Notes: a model not told the origin generated them from the sequence alone. A DNA stretch of 64,000 bases from Eoetvoesiella caeni (GCF_003315175.1 NZ_QNRQ01000004.1:277735-341734), one strand, 5' to 3'. Positions 9,327-19,589 are shown, counted from the first letter of the stretch. A program made the numbers and translations.

Positions 9327-9478
9327 CTAGCCGCCCCTTGTTCTCTATTCCACATACAGTCTGGTTAACCTAACAAGCAACTGCAGCTGCGTCAAAGTGG
9401 ATCTGTTGTCATGCCCGGCAGATATCGGCCAAAAGCAGACGACTGAAATGCACGGCGGTCATCACCAAAGATTCTTGG

Positions 9479-10333
9479 CTAGCGAATAAGCAGTATGGGC
9501 GCATGGATTGCTCGAATTACTGCCGTCGTAGTGCTCCCCACGATCAGAGTCCGAAGGGGCGAATGGCCGTGAGCGCCCATAATGAGCATTGAACTGGGTC
9601 GATCCGCCATGTAGTCCGCGATGACTTTATCCGGCGCACCGGGAAGAAGTGACCAGTCTGCGTTGCCTCCATTTGCGCTTATGGTCAACACAACACGTTC
9701 CAAATCGCCGCGACGACTCTCAGACTCCTCGCCAGCCATTATTAGGTGAACGGGCATTCCGTTGAGAATGGGTGAACTAGCCACATACTCCAACGCACGC
9801 AATATCGATTTGCCGCCGTCATAGGCGATCACGACCTCTTCTGGTTGTAAAAATTGCTGCGGGGCGACAACGAGAGGCTTTTTACTGGCTCTCAGAACGC
9901 GTTCAATTTTTGACCCGATATGGGCGGTCGCGAACTCACTGGATGCACCGCGTTTGCCCATGACGACGAGTTCAGCTTCGGCTTCGCGCTCGAGTATCGT
10001 CTCGATGATGCCGCCATGCAAATGAACTTGTTCGATCTTCCCGCCGGTATTCAGCTCGATTCTAGTTTGGGCAGCATTCAGCAGCGCACGACCACTTTGG
10101 ACGGCAAGTTTTCCCTGGGCCTCTTCGATGCGGGTCAACTCTTCCAGAAGCTCACTTTTTACACCCAGGCCAATCGCCCCGCTGTAGTCATGGCGGGTGG
10201 CAACGGCGCTTTTGCGTTGCACGACATGTAGTAGTTCTATATCGGACTTAGACCGCGACGCCAACCAAGCCGTGAGGTCACACACGGACATTGCATACGG
10301 GGACGCATCAACACATGCGAGGATCTTTGACAT
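9479..10333 (-). CDS. Tandem universal stress protein (two UspA domains)
   Basis: With the ATG at 10333 (AGGAG seven bases ahead) the product has 284 residues, starting MSKILACVDAS. Two UspA folds follow each other. Each ends in a G-2x-G-9x-G(S/T) nucleotide-binding loop: GKRGASSEFATAHIGS near residue 133 and GAHGHSPLRTLIVGST near 255. Tandem Usp proteins of this type usually bind ATP and are produced under stress. The gene starts 10 bases after the SulP transporter stop and so shares its mRNA; SulP-Usp pairs are common and the Usp may modulate anion transport. The longer frame to 10423 overlaps sulP and lacks a better start. Confidence 0.85.
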   Translation of the reverse strand: MSKILACVDASPYAMSVCDLTAWLASRSKSDIELLHVVQRKSAVATRHDYSGAIGLGVKSELLEELTRIEEAQGKLAVQSGRALLNAAQTRIELNTGGKIEQVHLHGGIIETILEREAEAELVVMGKRGASSEFATAHIGSKIERVLRASKKPLVVAPQQFLQPEEVVIAYDGGKSILRALEYVASSPILNGMPVHLIMAGEESESRRGDLERVVLTISANGGNADWSLLPGAPDKVIADYMADRPSSMLIMGAHGHSPLRTLIVGSTTTAVIRAIHAPILLIR

Positions 10334-10343
10334 ATTTCTTCTC

Positions 10344-11828
10344 CTAATGGCCGACAGACTGAGCGTCTGCACCGGGTTTATCATGCGTGGCATATCGTCC
10401 GATAATGGTTGCGCTGGCTTCATTTAAACCGGCGACCTCCACTGAAGTGCCTTCCCGCCTAAGCTTAATTACCACCTTATCCAAGGCGCCCACAGCGGAA
10501 ATATCCCAGAAATGTGCGGCTGAAACGTCGAGCAAAACCTTGTCCACCACCTCCTTGAAGTCGATGGCTTCAGAAAAGCGCTCGGTAGAAGCAAAAAACA
10601 CTTGGCCCGAGTAAGCATACGTGCGCGTGCTCCCATCTTGGGATAGTGCCGATTTGACTGTGAGTAGTCGCTTTACTTTTCCTGCGAAGAACAACCCGCT
10701 AAGGATTACACCGGCCAACACCCCTTGTGCCAAATCGTGCGTCCAGACCACAACGACAACGGTGGCAATCATCACCACGGATGATTGCCAAGGATGTGAA
10801 CGTAAGTTTCGGATCGAGCTCCAGCTGAAAGTGCCGATCGACACCATAATCATGACGGCGACCAGCGCAGGCATCGGAATCTGTGCGACGAGCGGACCAA
10901 GCACCACAATCAAGAAGAGGAGAAAAGCGCCCGCCACGAGAGTCGAAAGGCGTGTGGATCCTCCTGACTTCACGTTGATCACGGATTGGCCAATCATGGC
11001 GCAGCCGCCCATTCCGCCAAAGAATCCCGTCACAAAGTTGGCGATCCCCTGGCCTTTGCATTCCCGGCGCTTATCGCTTGGCGTGTCGGTCAGGTCATCA
11101 ACGATTTGCGCTGTCATCATCGACTCAAGCAATCCCACGGCGGCCATGGTCAGGGAATAGGGAAAGATGATGCGTAGCGTTTCCAGGCTGAAAGGCACGT
11201 TGGGAATCAGGAATTCCGGTAACGACGAGGGTAGCTTTCCCATGTCGCCAACGGTGTTGACGGGCAATTCGCCATAGATCGAGATGATGGTCAGTACCAC
11301 GATCGCAACCAGGGGCGACGGCACAGCCTTCGTCAGGCGGGGAAAGAGATAGATGATTGCCAAGCCGGCGCCAACCATGACGTACGTCATCCAGGTGACG
11401 TTAGTGAGCTGGGGCAACTGCGCAAGGAAGATCAGAATCGCCAGCGCATTCACAAAGCCCGTAACCACCGACCGCGAGACATACTGCATCAGTAAATCGA
11501 GCCGGAGAAAGCCTGCCAATACTTGGAAAACACCCATAAGAATCGTAGCAGCGAAGAGGTACTCCACCCCATGCTCCTTGACCAGGGGTACGACCAATAC
11601 TGCTATAGCAGCGGTTGCTGCTGAAATCATCCCCGGCCGACCGCCGACGAAAGCGATGATTACCGCAATGGAAAAAGAGGCATAAAGGCCTACGCGAGGG
11701 TCAATACCTGCAATGATGGAAAAGCCAATAGCTTCTGGGATAAGAGCAAGGGCGACGACGATGCCCGCGAGAATATCGGCGCGGGGATTGGACATCCATT
11801 CGCGGCGAAACGTGGAAAGAAAAGACAT
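10344..11828 (-). CDS. SulP-family anion transporter with STAS domain
   Basis: This 494-residue protein starts near the SulP signature ([38 protein letters not shown] region, residues 18-52) and has about 10-12 hydrophobic segments. A C-terminal STAS domain (about residues 385-480, [22 protein letters not shown]) follows. SulP proteins import sulfate or bicarbonate, often with sodium or protons; the substrate cannot be read from the sequence. It is the first gene of a two-gene minus-strand unit with the tandem Usp. On the element it is cargo between the relaxase and housekeeping modules. An 850-base gene-free stretch lies upstream. Confidence 0.85.
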   Translation of the reverse strand: MSFLSTFRREWMSNPRADILAGIVVALALIPEAIGFSIIAGIDPRVGLYASFSIAVIIAFVGGRPGMISAATAAIAVLVVPLVKEHGVEYLFAATILMGVFQVLAGFLRLDLLMQYVSRSVVTGFVNALAILIFLAQLPQLTNVTWMTYVMVGAGLAIIYLFPRLTKAVPSPLVAIVVLTIISIYGELPVNTVGDMGKLPSSLPEFLIPNVPFSLETLRIIFPYSLTMAAVGLLESMMTAQIVDDLTDTPSDKRRECKGQGIANFVTGFFGGMGGCAMIGQSVINVKSGGSTRLSTLVAGAFLLFLIVVLGPLVAQIPMPALVAVMIMVSIGTFSWSSIRNLRSHPWQSSVVMIATVVVVVWTHDLAQGVLAGVILSGLFFAGKVKRLLTVKSALSQDGSTRTYAYSGQVFFASTERFSEAIDFKEVVDKVLLDVSAAHFWDISAVGALDKVVIKLRREGTSVEVAGLNEASATIIGRYATHDKPGADAQSVGH

Positions 11829-12678
11829 GAATTTTGACTAACCTGAAGTTAGCAAGCGTGGCGAACGTGCCGAGGGATGTGGCTAAGAGTTGGTCTCGGA
11901 GCGAGCCATTATTCGCTTGGAGTTTCCGAGGGATAGGCGCCCGGCCGAGCCACCCGGCGCTGCCGAGTCCACTTAAGTCGCTGTCGTAGCGACGCAGCAT
12001 CCATTGCAGGTGCTGTAACGCGAAATTATACATGACTGTGAAGTTCAGAAAGCGAGGTGGCCGACGTCCTGGCTAAATCTAGGGACCGCGCACTACACAG
12101 GTTCAAACCCTGAAAGTCGAACTTCTGCTTTGGGTCGTTTCCTGCCTTACAGATCTGACAATACCCGTCTGCTCAAATATGAATCAGCACCTCTGACATT
12201 TCCCCGTATGCTTGATGCCACAACACTGTAAAGCCCCTGCCGCCCATAGGTAATCATCACGCAGCGCCCATGCTGTCGCCCTGCATTCAAAGTGTAGATG
12301 GAAAGCAGTCAGCGTGTAGTCGGTACGTTGCCGGCGGCAGGTGTCCGCGCCGTCTACCAGAAACGAGGCTACAACTGTAGCCGGATATCCGTTCGATAAA
12401 TCAAGCTCTTACACTGTTTTTTCGCCCTTTATGTCCTACAGCGCGGCTGACCACGGTTTGCTCCCAACCCCTTGAAAAACAATCGTTTTTCCTACCCTGC
12501 CAAGGGTGCGTCTTGTGTGGCACTTTTAAGGCCACAAATGAGCGACAGCGAATTTGGGGATTTATAATTGCCAGCCAGATCGAAGACCTGGCAACGTCAC
12601 CAGTCAGGGACCCATCGAAGATGGGACACCAAACTTGCTCAGTTGATATCCGAGACATGGGTTCTGTCACAATAAAGC
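11829..12678. other. Gene-free region between sulP and SRAP gene
   Basis: No convincing gene is seen in 850 bases. It must hold the promoters of sulP (minus) and the SRAP gene (plus). A short perfect inverted repeat, GGCTAC-AACT-GTAGCC, lies at 12367-12382. ORFs here lack ribosome sites and recognisable composition. Confidence 0.6.
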
Positions 12679-13377
12679 ATGTGCAATCGCTATGTGACAC
12701 CGAGCCAGGCCGAAATTGAGAGGTTTTGGCATATTGGAAACCGGAACCAACCTCGATGGTGGGAGGCCACCGTTCACCCTCGCGCTGCCGGCCCATTTGT
12801 CCGGGCACACAATACCGAGCGTGAACTGGTAGTCGGCCAGTGGGCGCTTATCCCACACTTTGCCAAGTCAGCGAAGCTGACATATCAGACGAATAACGCT
12901 CGTTCCGAAGAGTTGGCCAGCAAGGCAAGCTATCGCGAACCCTGGCAGCGCGGCCAGCGCTGTATTATCCCGGCGATGTCTTTCGACGAGCCTTGCTGGG
13001 AAACCGGCCGCAATGTGTGGTGGCAATTCCAGCGGTCAGACGGTACCCCTTGGGGCCTGGCCGGTCTGTGGAATACCTGGACCGATTCGGCAACGGGCGA
13101 AGTTCTGGAAAGCTACACGATGCTCACAATCAACGCCGATGAACATCCCTTGATGCGTCGGATGCACAAGCGTGACCCGAAGAAGCCAGCCACTGCCCAA
13201 GACAAGCGCTCAGTCATTCCAATCGAAGTTCGTGATGTCGATTGTTGGCTGACAAGCTCAGTCGAGGAGGCTAGCAACCTCTTGCGCTTGGCACCGGAAG
13301 ATATTTTCGATGCCAAGCCCTTCGAGGTGCCTTCGCTGGGCGGTGCCAACGCCATCACCCAACAGGCTCTGTGGTAG
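12679..13377 (+). CDS. SRAP/HMCES-family DNA-protein crosslink protein (YedK-like)
   Basis: The 232-residue product begins MCNRY, so Cys2 becomes the N-terminal catalytic residue after Met removal, as in YedK/HMCES, which crosslinks to abasic sites in single-stranded DNA. NNARSE near residue 70 and CIIPAMSFDEPCW near 96 are family motifs. The usual histidine motif appears as MHKRDP (about residue 156) instead of the common HxRMP, so the conserved His is present but the context is altered. Such genes are frequent on conjugative elements, where single-stranded DNA is exposed. No LexA box was found immediately upstream. Its stop abuts the stop of a small minus-strand gene. Confidence 0.85.
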   Translation: MCNRYVTPSQAEIERFWHIGNRNQPRWWEATVHPRAAGPFVRAHNTERELVVGQWALIPHFAKSAKLTYQTNNARSEELASKASYREPWQRGQRCIIPAMSFDEPCWETGRNVWWQFQRSDGTPWGLAGLWNTWTDSATGEVLESYTMLTINADEHPLMRRMHKRDPKKPATAQDKRSVIPIEVRDVDCWLTSSVEEASNLLRLAPEDIFDAKPFEVPSLGGANAITQQALW

Positions 13378-13575
13378 CTACTCTGACATTTTTAACAATA
13401 GCTTTACCGTCTGAGACAATGTCAGTCCGTCTGCCCAGGCAGACGCCAACACGTCATTACCCTGTACTTCCTGTGCTTCTATCATCGCCTGAGCATCTGA
13501 CCATGTCATGTCGCCTTGCTCACTCAGCGCGTCATATACAGCGCTTTCCCAATCGTTTCGTGGTTCGGATGGCAT
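13378..13575 (-). CDS. Small hypothetical protein of the mobile element
   Basis: A 65-residue acidic protein (MPSEPRNDWESAVYDALSEQGDM...) with helical character; the start is preceded by GGGAAA on the coding strand. The stop is directly adjacent to the SRAP gene stop, a compact convergent arrangement typical of a real gene. It lies downstream of ssb and DUF3560 on the same strand and may be the last gene of that unit. No family recognised. Confidence 0.5.
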   Translation of the reverse strand: MPSEPRNDWESAVYDALSEQGDMTWSDAQAMIEAQEVQGNDVLASAWADGLTLSQTVKLLLKMSE

Positions 13576-13626
13576 TCTGTTTTCCCGTCTTGATTGATGC
13601 CCCAGCTACAGCCGGGGCAGGCCTTC

Positions 13627-14106
13627 TTACATGCACAGCCAGCTGCGTCCCGCACCTGTCAGATTGAACGGTATATCATCCGCCACGACAGCACCGCCAT
13701 TCGTAGGGACGGGAGCAACAGCGGCCTTACGTGCTGTTGGCTTAGCTGACGACACCTGGCCATCTGCACCACGGCCCCCGAGCATCTGCATCTGCTCTGC
13801 GACGATCTCGGTGCTGTAACGGTCAGCACCCGTTTCTTTATCCTGCCATTTTCTAGTCTTCAAGCGCCCTTCTACATAGACCGCACTTCCCTGGCGCAGG
13901 TACTCGCCGGCGATTTCTGCCAAGCGGTTGTAGAACACAATCCGATGCCATTCGGTTTCTTCTCGCTTCTCGCCTGTCGCCTTGTCTTTCCAGCTTGTTG
14001 ATGTGGCAACGGAAATGGTGCAGATCCCGGCTCCATCCGCGCTATAGCGGATCTCTGAATCGCGGCCCAAGTTACCGATAATAATGACTTTGTTGACTGA
14101 TGCCAT
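13627..14106 (-). CDS. ssb: Single-stranded DNA-binding protein
   Basis: With ATG at 14106 (AGGAG eight bases ahead) the protein has 159 residues. It starts [22 protein letters not shown], the standard SSB OB-fold opening, with [24 protein letters not shown] and [12 protein letters not shown] following. The usual C-terminal tip DDIPF is present near residue 145, but 12 more residues ([12 protein letters not shown]) follow it, whereas chromosomal SSBs end at the Phe. Element-encoded SSBs protect incoming single strands during conjugation. It precedes a small gene and follows a DUF3560 gene on the same strand. Confidence 0.93.
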   Translation of the reverse strand: MASVNKVIIIGNLGRDSEIRYSADGAGICTISVATSTSWKDKATGEKREETEWHRIVFYNRLAEIAGEYLRQGSAVYVEGRLKTRKWQDKETGADRYSTEIVAEQMQMLGGRGADGQVSSAKPTARKAAVAPVPTNGGAVVADDIPFNLTGAGRSWLCM

Positions 14107-14184
14107 GTTGTTGCTCCTGGTAGTGGTTCGGCGTAATCTCGCCGACAAATTTCCCAGACCGATAAAGCGGCCTGGGGGTTCGGT

Positions 14185-14985
14185 TTAGTTATCGGTCGAG
14201 CCGTTCAAAAGCTGCATGACGGCTTTTGCCTGCCATATGGCGGCGTTGTTCAGTTGACGCACCCACGCGCCACGGGTTGGGCTCCACCGAAAACCATGGC
14301 GTTTTAGAATCTCGCGGGTGGCTCTTTCCGGTTTACCTTCGAACATAAACATCACACGATTCTCTTCCACGTCCTCGGCGTATGCATACCCCTTCCCCTG
14401 TATGCTGACCGGCTCACGCTCCTGGTTGGCCTGTAATTGTTTGATCCGTTGCTGAATACGGCGAATGTTTGCGTTATTGTTGGTCAAGGCATAAGACGGG
14501 AATCCAACACGTCCGGCATAGTCAGGCGTGACCAACTGCTGTGCACTTTCTTCCGAGTGCCCAAGCTCAAGAAAAGCACGCCGTTGGCCCTCTGCATCTC
14601 CCTTATGCTTACGGATCACCTGATTGATCTTCTTCATACGCTCCTGATTCGCTGTCAGTTGTTCTACCTGGCGCATGAGTTTTGCTATTGCATCCGGGTC
14701 ATCGCTGGATACTCCCCCATCGCCTACAGCAGCCGCCTTCTTCACATAATGGTCAGCCTTCTTTTGCAGATCAAAAGCCTTGCCAAACGTGTCATGTATC
14801 CGCTGCCGGTAGTTTCGGTCCCGGCCTTCGCTGTGGTGGCCAACTAGAATCGGCTGTCCGAATGGAATCGCTTCACCCATTTGCTTTGCCCGGTCGTAGG
14901 TAGTTGCAGCCTGTGCCTCGGCCTGCACTGCCCTGGCCTCTAGCCTGACCTTACGGTCTGCCTGCTTTGCTTCGTAGTGGTTCAT
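14185..14985 (-). CDS. DUF3560 domain protein
   Basis: The ATG at 14985 has AGGAAAG upstream and gives 266 residues. The N-terminal part is rich in Ala/Arg/Gln helices (EAKQADRKVRLEARAVQAEAQAAT), followed by GQPILVGHHSEGRDRNYRQRI, the core of DUF3560. A coiled-coil stretch follows near residues 105-135, and a C-terminal segment MFEGKPERATREILKRHGFRWSPTRGAWVRQL resembles the end region of related plasmid proteins. Such genes are common on conjugative plasmids and ICEs near ssb and radC, but the biochemical role is not known. A leader about 370 bases long upstream is similar to that of radC. Confidence 0.8.
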   Translation of the reverse strand: MNHYEAKQADRKVRLEARAVQAEAQAATTYDRAKQMGEAIPFGQPILVGHHSEGRDRNYRQRIHDTFGKAFDLQKKADHYVKKAAAVGDGGVSSDDPDAIAKLMRQVEQLTANQERMKKINQVIRKHKGDAEGQRRAFLELGHSEESAQQLVTPDYAGRVGFPSYALTNNNANIRRIQQRIKQLQANQEREPVSIQGKGYAYAEDVEENRVMFMFEGKPERATREILKRHGFRWSPTRGAWVRQLNNAAIWQAKAVMQLLNGSTDN

Positions 14986-15033
14986 GTCGCTTTCCTTCAA
15001 AAAATGCGCGGTGGCGCGGTAGTGATTTCATTG

Positions 15034-15356
15034 CTGACCGGGCCTGAAGATTCTTGAGCCCGTTTGTAGGTTTTTGCTGCCGGGTTGTGTGCTGGCCCCA
15101 TCGCGTTTTGCCGCCAGTCCTGTGAGTTCCATCGCCCTTGCCGTGCTGAATCACGCAATGACTAGTGGAAAGGGGGAAGGTTTGTAAAAATCGCGTAGCT
15201 GCTTTTATGAACACCCCCTTGAAGCGCCGGAACGTAGTGATACAGTCGGCGTTTTAGGGCGATGGAACTATCAGGACCAGGCTTGCGGTGTCACCACGCA
15301 CCACCTGGCAGCAGCCCGCGCGGCGAGCGCCACCATCACCGAGGCGGTGATCTAAA
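15034..15356 (-). repeat. Diverged leader repeat, copy A (upstream of DUF3560 gene)
   Basis: This stretch ahead of the DUF3560 gene shares ordered blocks with copy B ahead of radC: GCTGACCGGG..GAAGATTC, CCTTGCCGTGCTGAA, TACAGTCGGCGTTTT, GCGCGGCGAGCGCCA and a final GATCTAA. Between blocks the copies differ by substitutions and indels. The order and orientation relative to the downstream gene are the same, pointing to a duplicated leader or a decayed small gene. Confidence 0.6.
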
Positions 15357-15550
15357 TTGAAGGCCGTTACGCAGCTGTATCCAGCTTGCGCCAGCAAGCC
15401 GCTACGCCCATCCCGGCACACCGGGACGGGCTACTTTTGTTTAGAAGGAAGAAAGAGGAAAACTCCTTGGGCGACAGCACAAGTCCAATCTGCGCCGCAG
15501 CACGCGGCGTCTACCTGTACAGGCGGGCTCACACCCGCCCTGCTCCAGGT

Positions 15551-16084
15551 TTACACCTGACCTCGTTCCGCTAACGAAGTCGTGTTCTGCCCGGTCACGA
15601 TGATGTGATCCAGCAAACGAACATCAACCAGCGCCAAAGCATGTTTTAAATGCCGCGTCAATGCCAGATCGGCCTCGCTGGGCTCAGGTATGCCGCTGGG
15701 GTGGTTATGCGACATGATGATTGCGGCCGCATCCAGACGAAGCGCCGTTTTAACGATTTCGCGCGGGTATACGCTGGCCTGCGTCAACGTGCCATGGCTC
15801 ATTTCCATGTAACGGATCACCTTAAACTGGCTGTTCAGGTACAGCACAGCGGCAACTTCATGCCCCATGCCCGACAACTTGGCCTGAAAGTACTGCTTTA
15901 CGGCGTTTGGGTTTCCCATATCAGCCCGATCGCCGATCAAGCTTTCCGCAGCGATCCGCGCGGCGGCCAGTACGTGCGAGTCAGTCGCGGCACGATACCG
16001 GCCTGATGGGCTGCGCACAAAAAGCGTCTGCCCTGCGTTCATGTTGTCATAGCCCAAAGCTGCATTGTGGTTAACGTGTTCCAT
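15551..16084 (-). CDS. radC: RadC-like JAB/MPN domain protein
   Basis: This 177-residue protein carries the JAMM motif SHNHPSGIPEPSEAD (about residues 124-138), which ligates a metal ion, and the RadC-typical YPREIVKTALRLDAAAII. It lacks the N-terminal helix-hairpin-helix part of full-length chromosomal RadC, as is usual for element-encoded copies. The function is unsettled; proposed roles in repair have not held up well. It is on the same strand as DUF3560 and ssb but separated by a 550-base gap, and has its own leader region that resembles that of the DUF3560 gene. Confidence 0.85.
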   Translation of the reverse strand: MEHVNHNAALGYDNMNAGQTLFVRSPSGRYRAATDSHVLAAARIAAESLIGDRADMGNPNAVKQYFQAKLSGMGHEVAAVLYLNSQFKVIRYMEMSHGTLTQASVYPREIVKTALRLDAAAIIMSHNHPSGIPEPSEADLALTRHLKHALALVDVRLLDHIIVTGQNTTSLAERGQV

Positions 16085-16116
16085 AGTCCTATCCCTTCAA
16101 AAGCCAGTTGGTTTTC

Positions 16117-16456
16117 CTGCTGACCGGGGCCGAAGATTCCGAGCCTGATCGTAGGTTTTCGGCGTTCGCAGTAATACGGTTCCTGCGGGGTTGCCGCCGT
16201 TGCCGTGAGTTCGTCGCCTTGCCGTGCTGAACTGCTGGCCGGGGCTGATGAACAGGACCGTGGAATATATGGAGGGGACCCGCCTGGCGGGGTGGAAGCC
16301 GTTTATGCCGCGAAAGCCAGGGCAGCGGACACGGATGGCGGTACAGTCGGCGTTTTGGGCGGCGCACTTAGGGCAACGGGAACTGACGGCCCGATATGCA
16401 CTGATTGCGGATGCTGGCCGCGCGGCGAGCGCCATCATCGGCCCATGGTCGATCTA
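16117..16456 (-). repeat. Diverged leader repeat, copy B (upstream of radC)
   Basis: Partner of copy A at 15034-15356, sharing five ordered sequence blocks and ending in GATCTAA. In the plus direction this copy has a 77-codon open frame (16224-16457, ending RAASAIIGPWSI); copy A can be read to a similar end (RAASATITEAVI) only in a frame that does not match throughout. A small coding origin is therefore possible but unproven. Confidence 0.6.
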
Positions 16457-16535
16457 ATTTGACGTGCTTTTGGCTAGGTCCGCTAGCACGAACACAAACC
16501 TCCACTCCAGTGCATAAACATTACGGGTCCGGATA

Positions 16536-16553
16536 CATGACAAAAATGTAATG
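16536..16553. promoter_or_regulatory. CusR/CopR-type box upstream of the copper ATPase
   Basis: CATGACA-AAAA-TGTAATG, an 18-bp dyad with one mismatch to the perfect box CATTACA-N4-TGTAATG at 27400. It is 149 bases ahead of the ATPase start. CusR/CopR/PcoR response regulators bind dyads of this kind, so copper induction through the CusRS pair in this window is likely. Confidence 0.7.
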
Positions 16554-16701
16554 TGGCAGGCCCTGAATTAACGACTTGAAACGTGTGCATATGTGGCATG
16601 ATGAAATTTGGCCCAAATGTCCCTGGGGCGCTAAGAGCATTTAGCCGTGCATGCAGTATGCAACGACCTTGCGCCCAGACCTTTAGAAGGTTTTTATCGC
16701 C

Positions 16702-19038
16702 ATGGCGCAGAACAGTTCTGGATACACTCATGATCACAACATGAAGCAGCAGGCTTCCGCCTCTCAACTCACTGATCCTGTGTGCGGTATGCAGGTGACA
16801 CAAGACTCGCCACATCACGTTGAGCGTCAAGGCAAGCCTTTCTTTTTTTGCAGCGCGAAGTGCTTGGAAACGTTCAAGCGCGATCCTGAGAAGTTCATTG
16901 CGCCAAAAAACGCAACCGAAGCGGCTTTCGAGCAAGCAGCTGCAGGCACCATTTATACCTGTCCAATGCACCCCGAGATTCGACAGGATCATCCGGGAAG
17001 CTGCCCAAAGTGCGGCATGGCGCTTGAGCCGCTCATGCCCAGCCTGGAGGACGATAATCCTGAGCTGAAAGACTTCTCTCGGCGATTCTGGTGGACGCTG
17101 CCCCTTACGGTCATTGTCACCGTGCTGGCCATGTTTGGTCCGCAACTTGGCTGGTTCAGCATGAGGGCGCAAACGTGGATCGAACTCGTGTTGTCAATAC
17201 CCGTGGTGCTATGGGCTGGGCAGCCCTTCTTCGTGCGCGGCTGGCAATCCGTTGTCAACCGCAGTCCCAACATGTGGACGCTCATCGGTCTTGGTACAGG
17301 CGCCGCGTTCGTCTATAGCGTCGTGGCGACAGTCGCACCGGGCGTTTTCCCCGAAACGTTCATATCCATGGGGCGTGTGGCTGTTTACTTTGAAGCCGCA
17401 GTGGTCATCATTTCCTTGACTCTGTTTGGCCAGATCCTGGAGCTGCGGGCGCGTTCGCAGACGTCAGCTGCCATCAAATCACTGCTGGGACTCGCACCCA
17501 AAACAGCCCGCCGGATCAACGCGGATGGATCAGAAGAAGATGTACCCCTGACGCACGTGCATGAAGGCGATCGCTTGCGCGTGCGTCCCGGGGAGAAGGT
17601 CCCCGTTGATGGCGTCGTCGAAGATGGTGCGAGTTCGCTGGATGAATCCATGCTCACGGGCGAACCTCTGCCGGTGAGCAAGCGCGCTGGTGACAAAGTG
17701 ATCGGCGCGACGATGAACACATCCGGCTCGCTAATAATTAGAGCTGAAAAGGTCGGCTCAGCGACCGTGCTTTCGCAGATCGTGCAGCTCGTCGCACAAG
17801 CGCAGCGCTCCCGCGCACCGATGCAACGCATGGCAGATCAAGTGGCTGGTTATTTTGTGATGGCAGTCGTCGTCATCGCCATAATCACGTTTTTTGTTTG
17901 GGGTACTTTTGGGCCGCAACCGAGCTGGGTATATGGCTTGATTAACGCCGTAGCTGTACTGATCATCGCCTGCCCATGTGCCCTGGGCTTGGCCACGCCC
18001 ATGTCCATTATGGTGGCAACCGGCCGTGGCGCCACCCAGGGCGTGCTGTTTCGCGATGCAGCAGCCATCGAGAACCTACGTAAAGTCGATGTCCTTATCG
18101 TCGATAAGACCGGCACCTTGACGGAAGGCCGCCCTGTGTTCGAGCAGGCCATTCCGGCAGGCGACACAGAGGCTGCCGAAGTGCTGCGTCTGGCGGCTAG
18201 CCTTGATCAGGGCAGTGAACATCCGCTAGCAGACGCCATTGTTAGCGCAGCGCGTGAGCAAGGCTTAAGCCTCAGTGCCGTCAACGAGTTCGAATCGGGT
18301 AGCGGTATTGGGGTGCGGGGCCAGGTCGACGGTAAGCACCTCGCCCTCGGCAACACCGCTCTCATGGATCAAGAAAACGTTAGCGTTACGATCATGGCCA
18401 GTACCGCCGAATCGTTGCGCACCAAGGGTGCAAGCGTCATGTATTTGTCAACAGACGGTCAATTAATAGGCTTGCTGGCCGTCTCTGATCCAGTCAAGAA
18501 AAGCACACCGGAAGCCGTGAAGGGTCTCAAGGCGGCTGGGATCCGCGTCATCATGGCAACAGGCGACGGCATTTCGACGGCTAAAGCTGTGGCACAGCAA
18601 TTAGGAATTGACGAGGTTCACGGTGAAGTAAAGCCGACCGACAAGCTGGATTTGGTCAGCAAACTTCAAGCAGAAGGCCGAGTTGTTGCGATGGCCGGCG
18701 ACGGCATTAATGACGCACCTGCCCTAGCCAAAGCGGATGTCGGGATTGCGATGGGTACCGGAACCGACGTGGCGATGAACAGCGCGCAGGTCACGCTGGT
18801 CAAGGGAGACTTGCGCGGCATCTCGATTGCGCGCCACCTCTCGGACAAAACAATCGCCAATATGAAGCAAAATCTCGGCTTCGCATTCATTTACAACGCT
18901 CTTGGGGTGCCCTTGGCCGCTGGGGTCTTGTACCCGTTTGTCGGGCTGTTGCTTTCACCCATGTTCGCGGCATTGGCGATGAGTCTGAGTTCAGCCTCGG
19001 TCGTTTTCAATGCCCTTAGGCTTCGAAAGTCTACCTGA
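16702..19038 (+). CDS. Copper-translocating P1B-type ATPase with YHS and metal-binding N-terminus
   Basis: The 778-residue protein has an N-terminal YHS-like domain (DPVCGMQV near residue 25, [19 protein letters not shown] near 50) and a Cys/His/Met element ([21 protein letters not shown], about 85-115). The usual CxxC HMA domain is absent. The core shows TGEPLPVSK, the CPC metal site in [12 protein letters not shown], the phosphorylation motif DKTGTLTEG, the P1B-specific SEHPLA and the hinge [23 protein letters not shown]. It should pump Cu(I), or silver, out of the cytoplasm. The gene has a CusR-type box upstream. A DUF305 membrane protein follows in the same direction after about 100 bases. 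The start is chosen after AGAAGG at 16685. Confidence 0.92.
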   Translation: MAQNSSGYTHDHNMKQQASASQLTDPVCGMQVTQDSPHHVERQGKPFFFCSAKCLETFKRDPEKFIAPKNATEAAFEQAAAGTIYTCPMHPEIRQDHPGSCPKCGMALEPLMPSLEDDNPELKDFSRRFWWTLPLTVIVTVLAMFGPQLGWFSMRAQTWIELVLSIPVVLWAGQPFFVRGWQSVVNRSPNMWTLIGLGTGAAFVYSVVATVAPGVFPETFISMGRVAVYFEAAVVIISLTLFGQILELRARSQTSAAIKSLLGLAPKTARRINADGSEEDVPLTHVHEGDRLRVRPGEKVPVDGVVEDGASSLDESMLTGEPLPVSKRAGDKVIGATMNTSGSLIIRAEKVGSATVLSQIVQLVAQAQRSRAPMQRMADQVAGYFVMAVVVIAIITFFVWGTFGPQPSWVYGLINAVAVLIIACPCALGLATPMSIMVATGRGATQGVLFRDAAAIENLRKVDVLIVDKTGTLTEGRPVFEQAIPAGDTEAAEVLRLAASLDQGSEHPLADAIVSAAREQGLSLSAVNEFESGSGIGVRGQVDGKHLALGNTALMDQENVSVTIMASTAESLRTKGASVMYLSTDGQLIGLLAVSDPVKKSTPEAVKGLKAAGIRVIMATGDGISTAKAVAQQLGIDEVHGEVKPTDKLDLVSKLQAEGRVVAMAGDGINDAPALAKADVGIAMGTGTDVAMNSAQVTLVKGDLRGISIARHLSDKTIANMKQNLGFAFIYNALGVPLAAGVLYPFVGLLLSPMFAALAMSLSSASVVFNALRLRKST

Positions 19039-19142
19039 AGTGCAACGCGTCGCGTGAGTCAGTGGCACTTGAACTTAGCAAGTAGCCAAAGCTGACGTGT
19101 TTGGAGAAATAGCAAATCTTTACGTAAAACAGGAGATCAGCC

Positions 19143-19589
19143 ATGCGCCAATACCTTCGGTTTGCCGCCATGATCGCTACTTCAACGATCGTGATGTTCG
19201 GCCTTATGTATCTAAATACGTATGAGCTGGCCGACGTCTTTTTCAGTGAAACGCGCGTGTATATGGCATTCATGATGGGCGCCGCGATGGCAATCATCAT
19301 GTTGGCCTTCATGCTCCATATGCACCGAAGTCGTCGCATGAACAGTGCGATTTTTGTCGCCAGCGCGATAGTATTTGCGCTTGCTCTCTGGCTTGTGCGA
19401 AGTCAGTCAACCATTGAGGATGTTTCCTGGATGAAGGCGATGATTCCGCATCACTCCATCGCGATCTTGACCAGCGAACGGGCGACCCTCTCTGATCCTC
19501 GCGTTCGTGAACTGGCCGGTCAAATCATCGAGTCACAGCGCAGGGAAATCGAAGAAATGAAAGCGCTTATCAAGGATCTCGAGAAATAA
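19143..19589 (+). CDS. DUF305-domain membrane protein
   Basis: The 148-residue protein starts with three hydrophobic segments (about residues 6-24, 38-58, 68-85) and ends in a DUF305-type helical domain with the hallmark WMKAMIPHHSIAI (about 98-110) and a helix SQRREIEEMKALIKDLEK. DUF305 proteins often accompany copper and silver resistance genes and are thought to bind metal through the His/Met motif. The ATG follows CAGGAG at 19129-19134. It lies downstream of the ATPase and may be co-transcribed. Confidence 0.85.
   Translation: MRQYLRFAAMIATSTIVMFGLMYLNTYELADVFFSETRVYMAFMMGAAMAIIMLAFMLHMHRSRRMNSAIFVASAIVFALALWLVRSQSTIEDVSWMKAMIPHHSIAILTSERATLSDPRVRELAGQIIESQRREIEEMKALIKDLEK

Noticed and set aside
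10621..11160. 179-codon plus-strand ORF inside sulP
   Set aside because: Shadow frame opposite a clear membrane transporter gene.
12090..12115. GGTTCAAACCC resembling a tRNA T-arm
   Set aside because: No acceptor stem, anticodon arm or CCA end can be fitted around it.
12600..12678. LexA box upstream of the SRAP gene
   Set aside because: No CTGT-N8-ACAG pattern was found in the region.
16224..16457. 77-codon plus-strand ORF upstream of radC
   Set aside because: It lies within a repeated leader whose other copy does not keep the frame; left as part of the repeat.
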